Shown here: in pieces, positions 10,168-19,913 of the stretch
Position numbering within the stretch: position 1 is the first letter of the stretch
Layout of the letters: every line of letters starts with the position of its first letter
DNA from: Sutcliffiella horikoshii
Lineage (GTDB): Bacteria > Bacillota > Bacilli > Bacillales > Bacillaceae_I
Direction: 5' to 3'
Length of the DNA: 64,000 nucleotides
Assembly (NCBI RefSeq): GCF_002157855.1
Contig: NZ_CP020880.1
Location: 2,480,001-2,544,000 of the forward strand
The notes under the pieces: generated by a model
What the model saw: the letters and a program-made list of their open reading frames with translations, nothing else
Told to the model about the DNA's origin: nothing
The model's database searches: none
Translations under genes and position numbers: made by a program

Positions 10168-10807
10168 GTTCCCTCACCATTCTTTCTATCAGATTCATTT
10201 TTTCTTCACTTTTAGCAAAATTCTCTTCTATTCCACTTGATAGATCGATTCCTTGTGGAGAAAAGGGTAACAACTCTTGTAAGGTCTCTACATTTATCCC
10301 GCCAGCAATCAAATATGGAATATCATTTTCACACGAAACCTTGTCATAAAGCGGGATATGCCCCCAATTGAAGCTTGTTCCCGTCCCACCGTACTGATTG
10401 CCGACCTTCTTATCTACCACAAAACCATCTATCGTTCCAAGGAAAGGTTTTAATTTATCTACAGTAGATTCATCTTCATGGTGGATTACTTTCCAGATAT
10501 CCACATCACTCTCTGCCTTCAAGTCTTTTATAAAAGTCAGGTCCTCATCTCCGTGACACTGAACGACATCGAGCGGAACAGTGCGGATAGCATGAAGGAT
10601 GAACTCTTTACTTTGATTGACAAAGATTCCTACAAGCCGCTTGTTCCGAGGATGAACAAGCGCTACCCATTGTGCCACCTGATCGGGTGTTACCTGGCGC
10701 TTACTCCTCGCAAAAACGAAGCCTAGATAATCTGCGTCGGTCTTTACAGATGCCTCATAATCTTCCAAGCTTTTGTTGCCACAGAATTTCACCTTCGTTT
10801 TAAACAC
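10142..10807 (-). CDS. trpF: Phosphoribosylanthranilate isomerase
   Basis: Amadori rearrangement of phosphoribosylanthranilate in tryptophan synthesis. The barrel begins KVKFCGNKS (the usual KxCG) and has VQCHGDE near residue 80 and the phosphate-binding [10 protein letters not shown] and GIDLSSGIE near the end. The frame is open from a TTG at 10822, but the best start is GTG at 10807, seven bases after GGAGAG and overlapping the last codons of trpC. That leaves about 221 residues. Start choice is uncertain. Confidence 0.93.
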   Translation of the reverse strand: MFKTKVKFCGNKSLEDYEASVKTDADYLGFVFARSKRQVTPDQVAQWVALVHPRNKRLVGIFVNQSKEFILHAIRTVPLDVVQCHGDEDLTFIKDLKAESDVDIWKVIHHEDESTVDKLKPFLGTIDGFVVDKKVGNQYGGTGTSFNWGHIPLYDKVSCENDIPYLIAGGINVETLQELLPFSPQGIDLSSGIEENFAKSEEKMNLIERMVREHDKRTNTR

Positions 10808-11564
10808 GTTCAAGCTCTCCAAATAATCTTCTTACTCCGATCCCTGGGGTTTGGTCTTTCATGAACGCTTCCCCAACCAGCACGGCTTTTGCACCAAACT
10901 CTTTTACTTGGCGCAGGTCCTCTGCAGTCAGTATGCCGCTTTCACTCACAAGCAAGGAAGAGCTTGGTATGTGAGCTGAGAGTTCCTTGGTCGTTTGAAT
11001 ATCTGTTTCAAAGGTTGCTAGATTTCTATTATTGACTCCAATGATCTTTGGAGTGATTGTTTGCAGGAGTTGTGACAACCTATCCAGGCTGTGCACTTCC
11101 ACCAGTACATCTAAGCCTAAATCTGTTGCTTGTTTATATAATGCTGCCAGTTTTTTATCGGTAAGAATTTCCGCTATCAACAAAATCGCATCTGCTCCAA
11201 TACGGGCACTTTCCTCAACTTGAATCGGATCTATAATAAAATCTTTTCTCAGTACAGGAAGGCTTGTTGTTTCCTTTACCATCATCAAATCGTGTTTTGA
11301 ACCTTTAAAATAGGTCTGATCTGTGAGGACGGATATCGCATCCACTCCAACTTTTTCATATTCCGCTCCAATATCGATAGGAGCAAAGCTTTCTTTTAAG
11401 ATCCCCTTTGATGGGGAAGCCTTTTTCATTTCTGCTATCACGCCTATATGACGCTTGGGATTGGCAAGTGCCTCGTAAAAGGAGTAACGCTGTACCTGTT
11501 TCTGGGAAGGAAGCGTTAAATTTTTTACTTCCACCTTTTTCGTCTCGACAATATTAGTTAACAT
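10800..11564 (-). CDS. trpC: Indole-3-glycerol-phosphate synthase
   Basis: Converts CdRP to indole-3-glycerol phosphate. 254 residues, a TIM barrel with the catalytic-lysine motif IAEMKKASPSKG near residue 45, LRKDFIID near 110, IGVNNRNL near 175 and LVSESGI near 205. The ATG at 11564 overlaps the trpD stop by 11 bases. As in other Bacillus species, it is separate from trpF. Confidence 0.96.
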   Translation of the reverse strand: MLTNIVETKKVEVKNLTLPSQKQVQRYSFYEALANPKRHIGVIAEMKKASPSKGILKESFAPIDIGAEYEKVGVDAISVLTDQTYFKGSKHDLMMVKETTSLPVLRKDFIIDPIQVEESARIGADAILLIAEILTDKKLAALYKQATDLGLDVLVEVHSLDRLSQLLQTITPKIIGVNNRNLATFETDIQTTKELSAHIPSSSLLVSESGILTAEDLRQVKEFGAKAVLVGEAFMKDQTPGIGVRRLFGELERV

Positions 11565-12579
11565 GTTCCGTCACCCCTGCCTTCTTTAGTTGCTGTAATA
11601 GTTCGTACGGTTTATTTTCCTCAATTAATTGGAGGGCAAGCTCTACACCCTTATGGATCGTATCGGTAATTCCTGATACATACAGAGCCGCACCAGCATT
11701 CAAACAAACGATATTTCGTGCATTTTCATTGCTTTTGTTTTGAAAAATCTGTTTGATAAGATGGGCACTCTGCAAACTGTTACATACCTGAATGTCTTCC
11801 AGTCGGCCTCGTTCAAACCCAAAATCCTCTGGAGCTATCGTATAAGAGGATATTTTTCCGTTTTTCACTTCCACCACATGCGTGCTTGCAGTAATCGTAA
11901 TTTCATCTAACCCATCTTCCCCAGCTACAATCAATACATGTTCGGAGCCGAGCTCATTTAACACTTCTGCCATCTTATATGCATAATCGGCCGAAAACAC
12001 CCCGATTACTTGTTTTTTACAACGAACAGGATTGGCTAAAGGACCAAGCAGATTAAAGATAGTCCGGAAACCGATTTCCTTTCTAGGAGCGACCGCATGC
12101 TTCATTGCCTCGTGATAGATAGGGGCAAATAGAAAGCTCATTCCGTTTACTTGAAGGTTTTCCGTCGCTTCTTCTAATGTTTGTTGGACAGGAAGTTGCA
12201 ACTGTTCCAACACATCCGCACTACCACTGGAAGAAGAAACTGCCCGATTTCCATGTTTGGCTACTTTTGCCCCGCCGCTTGCCGCCACAATTGCAGAAGC
12301 TGTAGAAATATTGAAGGTAGAGGCGCCATCTCCTCCTGTACCGCATGTGTCTATTAAATGAGGGTGCGTATAAGATATTGGCTTCATGTGGCCTCGCATC
12401 GCTTTTGTGAAACCCAACATCTCATCAAAGCTCTCCCCGCGGAATCTGAGGATAGAGATGAAACTTGCAATCTGACTGGAGGTGACTTCCCCTTTCATCA
12501 TTAGATCCATCGCACTTTCCGCTTCTTCTGCTGTAAGGTTCGCTCCATCTATTAATTTTGTTAAATAGGCTTTAAACAT
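11554..12579 (-). CDS. trpD: Anthranilate phosphoribosyltransferase
   Basis: Transfers phosphoribose from PRPP to anthranilate. About 341 residues with DTCGTGGDGASTFNIST (PRPP site), KHGNRAVSSSSGSADVLE and GEDGLDE. The ATG at 12579 lies inside the end of trpE (ATGTTTAA is both start and stop region) and follows GGGAGGGTCTTGCAGCT. The longer open frame to 12639 would overlap trpE needlessly. No trpG follows; in Bacillus the glutaminase subunit is shared from the folate operon. Confidence 0.95.
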   Translation of the reverse strand: MFKAYLTKLIDGANLTAEEAESAMDLMMKGEVTSSQIASFISILRFRGESFDEMLGFTKAMRGHMKPISYTHPHLIDTCGTGGDGASTFNISTASAIVAASGGAKVAKHGNRAVSSSSGSADVLEQLQLPVQQTLEEATENLQVNGMSFLFAPIYHEAMKHAVAPRKEIGFRTIFNLLGPLANPVRCKKQVIGVFSADYAYKMAEVLNELGSEHVLIVAGEDGLDEITITASTHVVEVKNGKISSYTIAPEDFGFERGRLEDIQVCNSLQSAHLIKQIFQNKSNENARNIVCLNAGAALYVSGITDTIHKGVELALQLIEENKPYELLQQLKKAGVTEHVN

Positions 12580-14086
12580 AGCTGCAAGACCCTCCCGTCT
12601 TTTTTGCAAAATATTTATTTGCTTGTTGGATTGTTTCAATTAATGCTGAGGCTTTATTTACCGTTTCTTTATATTCCAGTTCTGGAACAGAATCTGCCAC
12701 GACACCAGCACCTGCCTGCACATAAAAGCTGTTGCCGCGTTTTTGAATGGTCCGGATGGTAATGCAAGAATCAATGTTTCCGTCAAAACCGATATAACAA
12801 ATAGCTCCTGCGTATGTGTTTCTTACTGTCGGCTCAAGCTCTTGCAGGATCTGCATCGCCCTTACCTTTGGTGCGCCGGAAACTGTTCCAGCAGGAAAAG
12901 CTGCAAGTAATGCTTCTACAGGTGTGTAGCTTGGAGCAAGTTCTGCCTTCACAATCGAAATAAGGTGCATCACCCTTGAAAAATAAACAAGCTCTTTTAT
13001 GACCGGCGTATGGACGGATCCATATTTGGCGACCCTTCCTAAATCGTTTCGCGCAAGATCGACAAGCATATAATGTTCGGCCTGTTCTTTTTCATCTTGC
13101 ATTAGGTCTTTTGCAAGCTGCTGGTCTGCCTCTTCCGTTTTTCCTCTTTTTCTCGTACCGGCAATCGGATGAATCTCTAACTTCTTATCCTGAATTTGTA
13201 TTAACCTCTCGGGAGAACTTCCTATCAGTTCCATTTCGTCATATTTAAGATAAAACAAGTAAGGAGAGGGATTTTGCCTTCTTAGCACTCGGTAAACATC
13301 AAATCCTTCCATGTCAGCTTCCAACTCAAAACGCTGGGAAAGGACACATTGAAAGATGTCACCTGTTTGGATATATTTTTTAATCTTTTCTACATGTTCA
13401 ATGAATCTCTCTTTTGTGTAATTAGACTGAACAGGAAGCTCCGCCTTTTCATTATCTGCTTCCACAAGAGGGTCGCTTTCTTGTCGTTTTCTTATTAGAG
13501 ACACTTTTTCAAGAATTGATTGTTTTGCCTGATTAAATCTATCCTGTAGTTCTTTTTCATTTTCCTCTCCATCTAAACGAATATAATGAATAAAATGTAA
13601 TTCATTTTCCTTATGATCACATACGACTATATCCTCGCAATACAATAGATTTGCTGTGTGTTCTCCTCCGTAAGATGGGTGCATTGGCACTTTTTCGATT
13701 GTCGGGATAAAATCATAACTTAGATAGCCAACTGCTCCCCCTGTAAATCCTACCTTTTTTTCCAGGAGCTTTACTTGCAGTAGTTTGTTAGCTTGTTGGA
13801 TGACTTCATTCAATTCATTTGATTGAAAGAGGATGTGGTTGGTCTTTTCTTCCCGTAAAGAAATGGTGGTATCCTCAGCTGTTATCTTCAAAAATGGATT
13901 CAATCCAATAAAAGAATACCTTGCCCAGTCTGATTTGGGCTCTTTACTTTCTAATAGATAGACCGCTTCTTTTCGTAAAGCCTGAAAGATAGAAACGGGT
14001 GTTAACGTGTCTTCAAAAAAACTTTCCATAATGGGAATGGTTTTATAATGTTTGCTTGCATGTAGGAATTCTGCAAACTGTTGCAT
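12572..14086 (-). CDS. trpE: Anthranilate synthase component I
   Basis: Makes anthranilate from chorismate with an amidotransferase partner. About 504 residues from the ATG at 14086, which follows GGAGGAGATCAG. It carries the N-terminal tryptophan feedback site LLESKEPKSDWARYSFIG, GDIFQCVLSQRFE near 290, PIAGTRKRGKT, HYMLVDLARNDLGR and FPAGTVSGAPKVRAM. The open frame extends 58 codons upstream, but that stretch is the TRAP-controlled leader and is not expected to be translated. Confidence 0.96.
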   Translation of the reverse strand: MQQFAEFLHASKHYKTIPIMESFFEDTLTPVSIFQALRKEAVYLLESKEPKSDWARYSFIGLNPFLKITAEDTTISLREEKTNHILFQSNELNEVIQQANKLLQVKLLEKKVGFTGGAVGYLSYDFIPTIEKVPMHPSYGGEHTANLLYCEDIVVCDHKENELHFIHYIRLDGEENEKELQDRFNQAKQSILEKVSLIRKRQESDPLVEADNEKAELPVQSNYTKERFIEHVEKIKKYIQTGDIFQCVLSQRFELEADMEGFDVYRVLRRQNPSPYLFYLKYDEMELIGSSPERLIQIQDKKLEIHPIAGTRKRGKTEEADQQLAKDLMQDEKEQAEHYMLVDLARNDLGRVAKYGSVHTPVIKELVYFSRVMHLISIVKAELAPSYTPVEALLAAFPAGTVSGAPKVRAMQILQELEPTVRNTYAGAICYIGFDGNIDSCITIRTIQKRGNSFYVQAGAGVVADSVPELEYKETVNKASALIETIQQANKYFAKKTGGSCSYV

Positions 14087-14094
14087 CTGATCTC

Positions 14095-14115
14095 CTCCAT
14101 TTTCACGTAATGGAG
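14095..14115 (-). promoter_or_regulatory. Hairpin that can occlude the trpE ribosome binding site
   Basis: On the minus strand CTCCATT, ACGTGAA and AATGGAG form a seven-pair stem whose 3' arm covers GGAG of the GGAGGAG sequence before trpE. In B. subtilis TRAP binding favours a hairpin that blocks trpE translation. The equivalence here is inferred. Confidence 0.55.
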
Positions 14116-14158
14116 AATGAGTTTGTAACGAGGCGTTACAGAATGAGGAAAAACAAAA

Positions 14159-14186
14159 ACCCAAAGACAGAGGATAGTCTTTGGGT
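14159..14186 (-). terminator. trp leader attenuator terminator
   Basis: On the minus strand a perfect ten-pair stem ACCCAAAGAC / GTCTTTGGGT with an eight-base loop is followed by TTTTGTTTTT. It lies 18 bases after the last TRAP triplet and upstream of trpE, the position of the B. subtilis attenuator. Confidence 0.92.
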
Positions 14187-14204
14187 AGATTTATAGAATA
14201 CATT

Positions 14205-14258
14205 CTAACCTCAGCTAATCTCGACTCATTCTCAGCTATTCTCTTCTCAACTCGGCTC
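14205..14258 (-). promoter_or_regulatory. TRAP binding site: 11 GAG/UAG triplets in the trp leader
   Basis: Reading the minus strand downward from 14258 there are exactly 11 triplets: GAG, GAG, GAG, GAG, TAG, GAG, GAG, GAG, TAG, GAG, TAG. They are separated by two bases each, except one three-base gap (after 14231). This matches the 11-subunit ring of TRAP, whose gene (mtrB) is in this window at 21704-21925. With tryptophan bound, TRAP should wrap this RNA and let the attenuator at 14159-14186 form. Additional irregular TAG and GAG triplets occur further 5' in the leader (about 14280-14335). Confidence 0.93.
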
Positions 14259-14357
14259 AATAATAAAAATATTGGTTTTGGTCTTACTCTTTGGCTCTAT
14301 AGCCCTCAACTTGTTACTCTCTAAACTAATCTCTAAACTGTTTTGTTACTTGTAAGT

Positions 14358-14387
14358 ACTATATGATAGAAGATTGCTAATTGTCAA
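14358..14387 (-). promoter_or_regulatory. Sigma-A-type promoter for the trp operon
   Basis: On the minus strand TTGACA (14382-14387) and TATAGT (14358-14363) are separated by 18 bases. The -35 box overlaps the aroH stop region. The predicted transcript begins near 14351, giving a leader of about 265 bases before trpE. It would supplement read-through from aroC-aroB-aroH. Confidence 0.8.
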
Positions 14388-14757
14388 CCGATAAAGTTTT
14401 TGCAAGGTCCGGTCGTAAGCTTACCGCATCATGCAAGTAAATATGCTGAATGTTCTTTTGCGCGACTTCTGTGTTGACAGTCATCATAATTCTAATACAG
14501 GAAGGCAGTGAGTTCGGTACAGCAATCTCTTTCGTACACATGACAGGGACATAATCCCAGCCTTCAAGATTTCGGAGCGCTTTGGCCGGGAAACATGCCG
14601 TGATATCTGCTGTTACAGAAATAAGAACTTGCGCGACATCTTCGGCCACAATGTTGTTCGCTTCAATCATGTTTGTTAATAATTCTTCTGTTTTACAGAT
14701 GATTTCTTTTTCAGAATTCTCCAGTATGGTTGTTGCGCCTCTTACACCACGAATCAC
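14377..14757 (-). CDS. aroH: Chorismate mutase, AroH type
   Basis: Rearranges chorismate to prephenate for tyrosine and phenylalanine. 126 residues, the monofunctional trimeric AroH class, starting MIRGVRGATTILENSEKEI. It has the active-site features of the B. subtilis enzyme: RGVRGATT arginine region, FPAKALR and VPVMCTKEIAVP. It sits between aroB and the trp leader, and its last codons contain the -35 box of the trp promoter. Confidence 0.95.
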   Translation of the reverse strand: MIRGVRGATTILENSEKEIICKTEELLTNMIEANNIVAEDVAQVLISVTADITACFPAKALRNLEGWDYVPVMCTKEIAVPNSLPSCIRIMMTVNTEVAQKNIQHIYLHDAVSLRPDLAKTLSVDN

Positions 14758-14772
14758 CGAATTCCCCCTTTT

Positions 14773-15867
14773 TTAATAAAATTCTTGTAACGTTTCTAGT
14801 ATGAGTTCATCTGATACGGTACGCAATTCTACATTTCCTACTGACTGTATCAATACCATATGTATATGACTGTTCTGTGTTTTTTTGTCTTTTTTCATCC
14901 AACCTAACAGTTCTTCTGGGGATACAGATGATCTAATCTTTGTTGGAAAACCGTAACGGTTCCACGATTCTATCAAGTCAGCGGTTAGATTAAGGTTGGC
15001 ATTCAGCTTTTCACTTAATCTTGTCGCAAAAAGCATCCCAAGCGCTACCCCGTCTCCATGCGTTATTTTTCCATATCCATAAGCAGCTTCAAGAGCATGA
15101 CCTAATGTATGACCAAAATTCAAGATCGCCCGCAAGCCTGTCTCTTTTTCATCATTGGATACGACTTCCGCTTTGATTTTAATTCCGTTTTCCAAGCATA
15201 CAAGCAGCCGCTCTTCTGTTAGGTCGGCCAGACTTTTAATGTTTTCTTTTATCCAATGATAGAATGCTTCGTCCCAGATAAGGGAATGCTTCACCACTTC
15301 GGCAAAGCCTGAGCGCATTTCACTATCAGGCAGGCTCTTTAAAAAATCCACGTCATATATAACCGCTTCGGGCTGATAAAAGGAGCCAATCATATTCTTC
15401 CCGAGCGGATGATTGATGGCAACCTTCCCTCCGACTGCACTGTCATGGGCAAGGAGTGTGGTAGGAACTTGAATGAATTTGATTCCCCTCATAAAGGTCG
15501 AGGCAACAAACCCCGCAATGTCACCGACCACACCCCCACCAAGAGCGATGATGGCAGAATGGCGGTCCAATCCATTTTCAAGCGCAAATGTCTGAATGGC
15601 ATAATAATTCTCAAATGACTTGGCTTCTTCCCCATTAGGAAGTACATAAGAATGGACGGTAAAGCGTTGCGTTAAACTTAAGACTATTTCAGAAAGGTAC
15701 AGGTCAGCAACTAGATCATCTGTCACAATAAGCACCTTACTTGGTTTCTTTTCAAAAGATCCAAGTAACCGTGGCAGTTGTTCTATTACTCCTTTTCCTA
15801 AAAATACAGGATACTCCTTTGAATCAGTCTGAACGACAACCTGTTTGCTGTTAAAATTTTGCGGCAT
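14773..15867 (-). CDS. aroB: 3-dehydroquinate synthase
   Basis: NAD- and metal-dependent cyclisation of DAHP, the second shikimate-pathway step. About 364 residues; [19 protein letters not shown] (NAD and active site), [14 protein letters not shown] and the zinc ligands in [11 protein letters not shown] are present. The ATG at 15867 (MPQNFNS) is chosen over the upstream frame start at 15888 because it follows AAAGGATGCGAGAAC; it overlaps the aroC stop. Confidence 0.95.
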   Translation of the reverse strand: MPQNFNSKQVVVQTDSKEYPVFLGKGVIEQLPRLLGSFEKKPSKVLIVTDDLVADLYLSEIVLSLTQRFTVHSYVLPNGEEAKSFENYYAIQTFALENGLDRHSAIIALGGGVVGDIAGFVASTFMRGIKFIQVPTTLLAHDSAVGGKVAINHPLGKNMIGSFYQPEAVIYDVDFLKSLPDSEMRSGFAEVVKHSLIWDEAFYHWIKENIKSLADLTEERLLVCLENGIKIKAEVVSNDEKETGLRAILNFGHTLGHALEAAYGYGKITHGDGVALGMLFATRLSEKLNANLNLTADLIESWNRYGFPTKIRSSVSPEELLGWMKKDKKTQNSHIHMVLIQSVGNVELRTVSDELILETLQEFY

Positions 15868-17029
15868 GTTCTCGCATCCTTTGAACATTTTCCTTAATAA
15901 GGTCCATTCTGTCCTGTCCGAACTGTTCTACGATCGCTTGAGCGATTTCCCATGCGACCACTGCTTCCGCCACCACGCTTGCCGCTGGTACCGCACAACT
16001 GTCGGACCGTTCAATGCTAGCCTGGAAGGGCTCTTTTGTATCAATATCAACGCTTTGAAGCGGCTTGTATAGAGTAGGAATTGGTTTCATGACACCTCTT
16101 ACCACAATCGGCATCCCGGTCGTCATGCCGCCTTCAAAACCTCCAAGGTTATTGGATAGACGGTAATAGCCGCGTTCCTCGCTCCAGGCAATCTCATCAT
16201 GAACCTTACTGCCAGGAAGGCTGGCTGCTTGGAACCCAACGCCAAACTCCACACCTTTGAAAGCATTGATGCTCATAATGGATGCTGCAACCTTTGCATC
16301 TAACTTTCGATCATAATGCACGTAACTTCCTACCCCAGCAGGTACGCCCTCGACAATGACCTCGACGATACCGCCAATAGAATCTCCGTTCTCTTTGGCT
16401 GTGTCAATCGCATCCATCATCTGTTGCTCTACTTTTTTATCGTAGCAACGAACTGGAGAAGCTTCAGTTTGCGCTTTTAAGTCATCAAGATTTGAAATAG
16501 ACTGTGGCTCCGCTTTCACGCCACCGATTTCCGTTACATGTCCTGCAACCTTTATACCTAGTTCAGCGAGGAATTTTCTTGCAACAGCACCTGCTGCTAC
16601 CCTTACTGTCGTTTCCCTTGCGGAAGAACGCTCTAGGACATTTCTCATATCACGGTGACCGTATTTAATCGCACCGTTTAAATCAGCGTGTCCAGGTCGG
16701 GGTTTTGTTACCTTGCGCTTCACCTCTTCTTGATCTTCTTGGGAAAGGGGCTCTATCCCCATAATTTTTGTCCAATGCTTCCAATCATCATTTGTTACTG
16801 CCAAAGTTATGGGAGAACCTAACGTTTGACCATGACGAACTCCACTTAGAATATCTACGGTATCCTTTTCTATTTGCATTCTTCGGCCACGGCCATGCCC
16901 CTTCTGTCTTCTTGCCAGATCATCATTAATGTCCTCGACAGTCAGTGGCAGCCCAGCTGGGACACCTTCCAATATGGTTGTCAATTGCGGTCCATGAGAC
17001 TCGCCAGCAGTCAAATATCTCATCGTCAT
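15851..17029 (-). CDS. aroC: Chorismate synthase
   Basis: Makes chorismate from EPSP using reduced FMN. It is named aroF in B. subtilis. About 392 residues, starting [16 protein letters not shown], with [37 protein letters not shown] and [15 protein letters not shown]. Two ATGs (17029 and 17023) follow AGGAGAGG; the first has six-base spacing from AGGAG. First visible gene of the supraoperon; cheR lies just upstream on the same strand. Confidence 0.95.
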   Translation of the reverse strand: MTMRYLTAGESHGPQLTTILEGVPAGLPLTVEDINDDLARRQKGHGRGRRMQIEKDTVDILSGVRHGQTLGSPITLAVTNDDWKHWTKIMGIEPLSQEDQEEVKRKVTKPRPGHADLNGAIKYGHRDMRNVLERSSARETTVRVAAGAVARKFLAELGIKVAGHVTEIGGVKAEPQSISNLDDLKAQTEASPVRCYDKKVEQQMMDAIDTAKENGDSIGGIVEVIVEGVPAGVGSYVHYDRKLDAKVAASIMSINAFKGVEFGVGFQAASLPGSKVHDEIAWSEERGYYRLSNNLGGFEGGMTTGMPIVVRGVMKPIPTLYKPLQSVDIDTKEPFQASIERSDSCAVPAASVVAEAVVAWEIAQAIVEQFGQDRMDLIKENVQRMREHAAKF

Positions 17030-17241
17030 CAGCCTCTCCTTTATCTCTTTAAAGCTTTTAAGCATGTAAGTGAAATTAATTATGTAATACTATAACACAA
17101 GTGTAGCGGATTGTTCTAGTAAAAAAAAGCAGGTTGTGGGGGAAACGGGGGCAGATTGCGTGGTTTAAAATTTTTCTATTAGACAGTTTGGACGTTTTCC
17201 ATTGTTGTTCGGGCGTATAGAAGCACATAGACAATCTTACG

Positions 17242-18024
17242 TTATACCTTCCTGTAAAAAAATGTGTCGACTACTTCAAAACCGTACTTTGCTGGCTGGA
17301 AGATTTGTTCGGTACTTCCTACAAACAGAATGCCGCCCTTTTTTAAAGCATTACTGAATTTGTGGTAAAGCTGCTCTTTTGCTTCCTCGGTAAAATAAAT
17401 AAGGACGTTGCGGCAGACAATCAAATCGTGGCCAGTTTCAAACGGGTCCGATAGTAGATTTAGTCTTTTATAAATCACCGTATTCTTTATTTCATCTTTA
17501 ACCTTATAAAAACTATCTTGCTTGGTGAAATACTTATTTCTTACTCCAACAGGGACTTCTTGCAGCGATCGTTCCTGGTATGTTGCGAGCTTTGCCCTTG
17601 CAATGACGTTTGAGTCAATATCGGTAGCTTTTATTTTCACATCTTTTAATGTCAGGAAATTGCTTAGGACCATGGAGAGTGTATACGGCTCCTCTCCTGT
17701 CGAACATGCAGCGCTCCAAACCTTCGGACTTTTGTTTTCTTTAATCATGTCAGGAAGAATCTTTTTCTCTAAAATCTCCCAACGTTTGTAATTACGATAA
17801 AACTCAGAAACATTTATGGTCATTCGATCAAGAAATTCGAAAAGTTCTTCCCGATTTTGATCAAGAAGTCTGTAATATTCATTAAAATTCTTCAGGCCCT
17901 TTTTTTCGTAGAGTGAAGTCAGCCTTCTTTTCATCTGCCCTTCTTTATACAATGCCAGGTCAATGCCTGTTTTCCTTTTTATTTGTTCAATAAACTGATT
18001 GTAATCGTCCCTCATGCTATTCAT
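17242..18024 (-). CDS. cheR: Chemotaxis protein methyltransferase CheR
   Basis: Uses SAM to methylate glutamates of chemoreceptors. About 260 residues: the small N-terminal helical domain (1-75), then the methyltransferase fold with [16 protein letters not shown] near residue 105 and [13 protein letters not shown] near 205. It lies between ndk and aroC as in B. subtilis, apart from the main chemotaxis operon. Start at 18024 or at the next ATG (18015) cannot be decided. Confidence 0.94.
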   Translation of the reverse strand: MNSMRDDYNQFIEQIKRKTGIDLALYKEGQMKRRLTSLYEKKGLKNFNEYYRLLDQNREELFEFLDRMTINVSEFYRNYKRWEILEKKILPDMIKENKSPKVWSAACSTGEEPYTLSMVLSNFLTLKDVKIKATDIDSNVIARAKLATYQERSLQEVPVGVRNKYFTKQDSFYKVKDEIKNTVIYKRLNLLSDPFETGHDLIVCRNVLIYFTEEAKEQLYHKFSNALKKGGILFVGSTEQIFQPAKYGFEVVDTFFYRKV

Positions 18025-18110
18025 CTACTTTCTCTCTATATCTGTAATTTTAGTATAGCTGATTTGAGATTGGAGAGGGGACGTAGCTTCAAAAAATTTT
18101 CCGAAGCACC

Positions 18111-18225
18111 TTCTACACTTAAATTAGTACCTTCTACCGTTTGGACTTCGATCTTCTACATTTCCCAGCATATCTTCTACATTTCCCAAACAACCATCTA
18201 CCCCTTAGCTAAAATGTTCTACAAA
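18111..18225. repeat. 21-bp tandem repeat array f (TTCTAC units)
   Basis: TTCTAC, or ATCTAC once, recurs at 18111, 18132, 18154, 18175, 18196 and 18217, steps of 21-22 bp. Intervening bases vary, though two consecutive units share TTCTACATTTCCCA. It lies between cheR and ndk, upstream of the cheR start. The rest of the 18025-18349 gap contains only the ndk terminator. Confidence 0.85.
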
Positions 18226-18290
18226 TTACCCCTCCCAACTAAAAAAACAGTCACCGCAATTCGTCCACACCATCAAAGAAACATAAAAAA

Positions 18291-18315
18291 CACCCCTCTC
18301 AAACTGAGAAGGGCA
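18291..18315 (-). terminator. Terminator of ndk
   Basis: Minus strand TGCCCTTCTCA, a GTT loop and TGAGAGGGGTG (with one mismatch), followed by TTTTTT. Confidence 0.85.
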
Positions 18316-18349
18316 TTTAAGATAAAGCGTTTTCAATTCATCTTAAAAA

Positions 18350-18796
18350 TTAGTAGATCCAGTTATTTACGTCTCTTTTGTACTCAACAAGACCTTCGCC
18401 ATTGAAGAAAAGACCGATTTCGCGCTCAGCACTCTCGGAAGAATCAGAACCGTGAATGATATTCTTGCCTACGATTACGCCATACTCTCCGCGGATAGTT
18501 CCAGGAGCTGCATCTTTAGGGTTTGTAGCACCCATCATGTGACGCGCGGTAGCGATTACATTTTCACCTTGCCAAACCATTGCGAATACCGGACCAGAAG
18601 TGATGAATTCTACTAGCTCTCCAAAGAAAGGACGTTCTTTATGTTCACCGTAGTGCTCTTCTGCCAATTCAGTTGGAATTTGCATTAATTTTGCACCAAC
18701 AAGTTGGAAACCTTTTTTTTCAAAACGAGAAACGATTTCACCGATAAGGTTACGTTGTACGCCATCAGGCTTTACCATTAAAAATGTTTTTTCCAT
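18350..18796 (-). CDS. ndk: Nucleoside-diphosphate kinase
   Basis: Transfers the gamma phosphate between nucleoside triphosphates and diphosphates. 148 residues, the standard length, starting [17 protein letters not shown]. The phosphohistidine is His115 in [13 protein letters not shown]. It has its own terminator and sits between the hep genes and cheR. Confidence 0.97.
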   Translation of the reverse strand: MEKTFLMVKPDGVQRNLIGEIVSRFEKKGFQLVGAKLMQIPTELAEEHYGEHKERPFFGELVEFITSGPVFAMVWQGENVIATARHMMGATNPKDAAPGTIRGEYGVIVGKNIIHGSDSSESAEREIGLFFNGEGLVEYKRDVNNWIY

Positions 18797-18932
18797 AATA
18801 ATTTCTCCACCCCATTACGATTATGTAAGGTTAGGTAAACCCTAACCTACCAAAATATATCACGGTTTTTATAGTTTCGCAACAGAAGATGGAGAATTAT
18901 CGTAATATTTTACAAAGTTCACGAAATCGGGC

Positions 18933-19895
18933 TTAATATTTACGTTTTCCAATATACTTTGCCACATTGTTGAAGGTGCGTTTGGCAAGTCCGTTTGGGA
19001 GTTTCTCAAGCTCCTTGAAAGCCCTCTCCAAATACCGGTCACTAAGTGCAAAGGAACGGTCAATGGCATCCGATCTTTTGATCAACTCAATGATTTCCTT
19101 TATTTCCGCCGAATTACTGTGTTCGTGAATAGTACGAATTTTTTCGTTTAATGCAGGCGATTCCATGGCATATAGAACAGGCAACGTAATATTCCCCTGT
19201 AGAAGGTCACTTCCGGCAGGTTTCCCGAGTTGTTCTTCTGTGGATGTAAAATCTAATATATCATCTGTAATTTGGAAGGACATTCCAACATAGTAACCAA
19301 ACCAATAAAGGCTCTGATGAACTGATGCTGGGACTCCGGATGTGATGGCACCTAGTTGACAGCTGACGGCAATAAGGATTGCGGTCTTCCTTTTGATTCT
19401 TCGCAAGTATGTCCGCAAGTTCTGATCATAGTTATATTTATCCCGGATCTGTTCAATCTCCCCTTTACAGAGTTCGACAAGCGTATTGGAAAGGATGCGG
19501 TGAGCCTCAATGTCCTCCACTTTTGTCATCATTTCAAGGGATCTTGCAAATATATAGTCGCCCGTGTACATCGCGATACGGTTATCCCACTTTGCTTTTA
19601 TGGTGGACTTGCCTCGCCTTAACTCCGCGTCATCAATAACATCGTCGTGAACAAGGGATGCCATATGCATGAGTTCTAGGGCGACGGCTACATTTTTGAC
19701 CTTATGGATGTCGTAAGCTCCTAATTTTGCGGCCAATAGGACAAAGACCGGTCGAATTCTCTTTCCCCCGGCCTGCAGCAAATGTAACGACGCCTCTTGT
19801 AACAAAGCTCGCTCTGTTTGGATGGTAGCTTCTAATTCATTTTCAATTATTTGTAAATCATTATTTAAAAAGGAATACATCATCTTTAATTTCAT
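18933..19895 (-). CDS. hepT: Heptaprenyl diphosphate synthase component II
   Basis: Catalytic subunit of the two-component prenyl diphosphate synthase that makes the C35 side chain of menaquinone-7. About 320 residues, with both aspartate-rich motifs: DDVIDDAELRRG near residue 85 and QITDDILDFT near 215, plus GGKRIRPVF. The ATG at 19895 (MKLKMMYSF) follows AAAGGTGA at normal distance; the GTG nine bases upstream lies inside that site. Its partner HepS and MenG are immediately upstream in one operon. Confidence 0.95.
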   Translation of the reverse strand: MKLKMMYSFLNNDLQIIENELEATIQTERALLQEASLHLLQAGGKRIRPVFVLLAAKLGAYDIHKVKNVAVALELMHMASLVHDDVIDDAELRRGKSTIKAKWDNRIAMYTGDYIFARSLEMMTKVEDIEAHRILSNTLVELCKGEIEQIRDKYNYDQNLRTYLRRIKRKTAILIAVSCQLGAITSGVPASVHQSLYWFGYYVGMSFQITDDILDFTSTEEQLGKPAGSDLLQGNITLPVLYAMESPALNEKIRTIHEHSNSAEIKEIIELIKRSDAIDRSFALSDRYLERAFKELEKLPNGLAKRTFNNVAKYIGKRKY

Positions 19896-19913
19896 GTAGG
19901 TCACCTTTACAAA

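Noticed and set aside
12572-14260. TrpE starting 58 codons further upstream
   Set aside because: The extra N-terminus translates the TRAP triplets and attenuator and has no ribosome binding site; the family start is at 14086.
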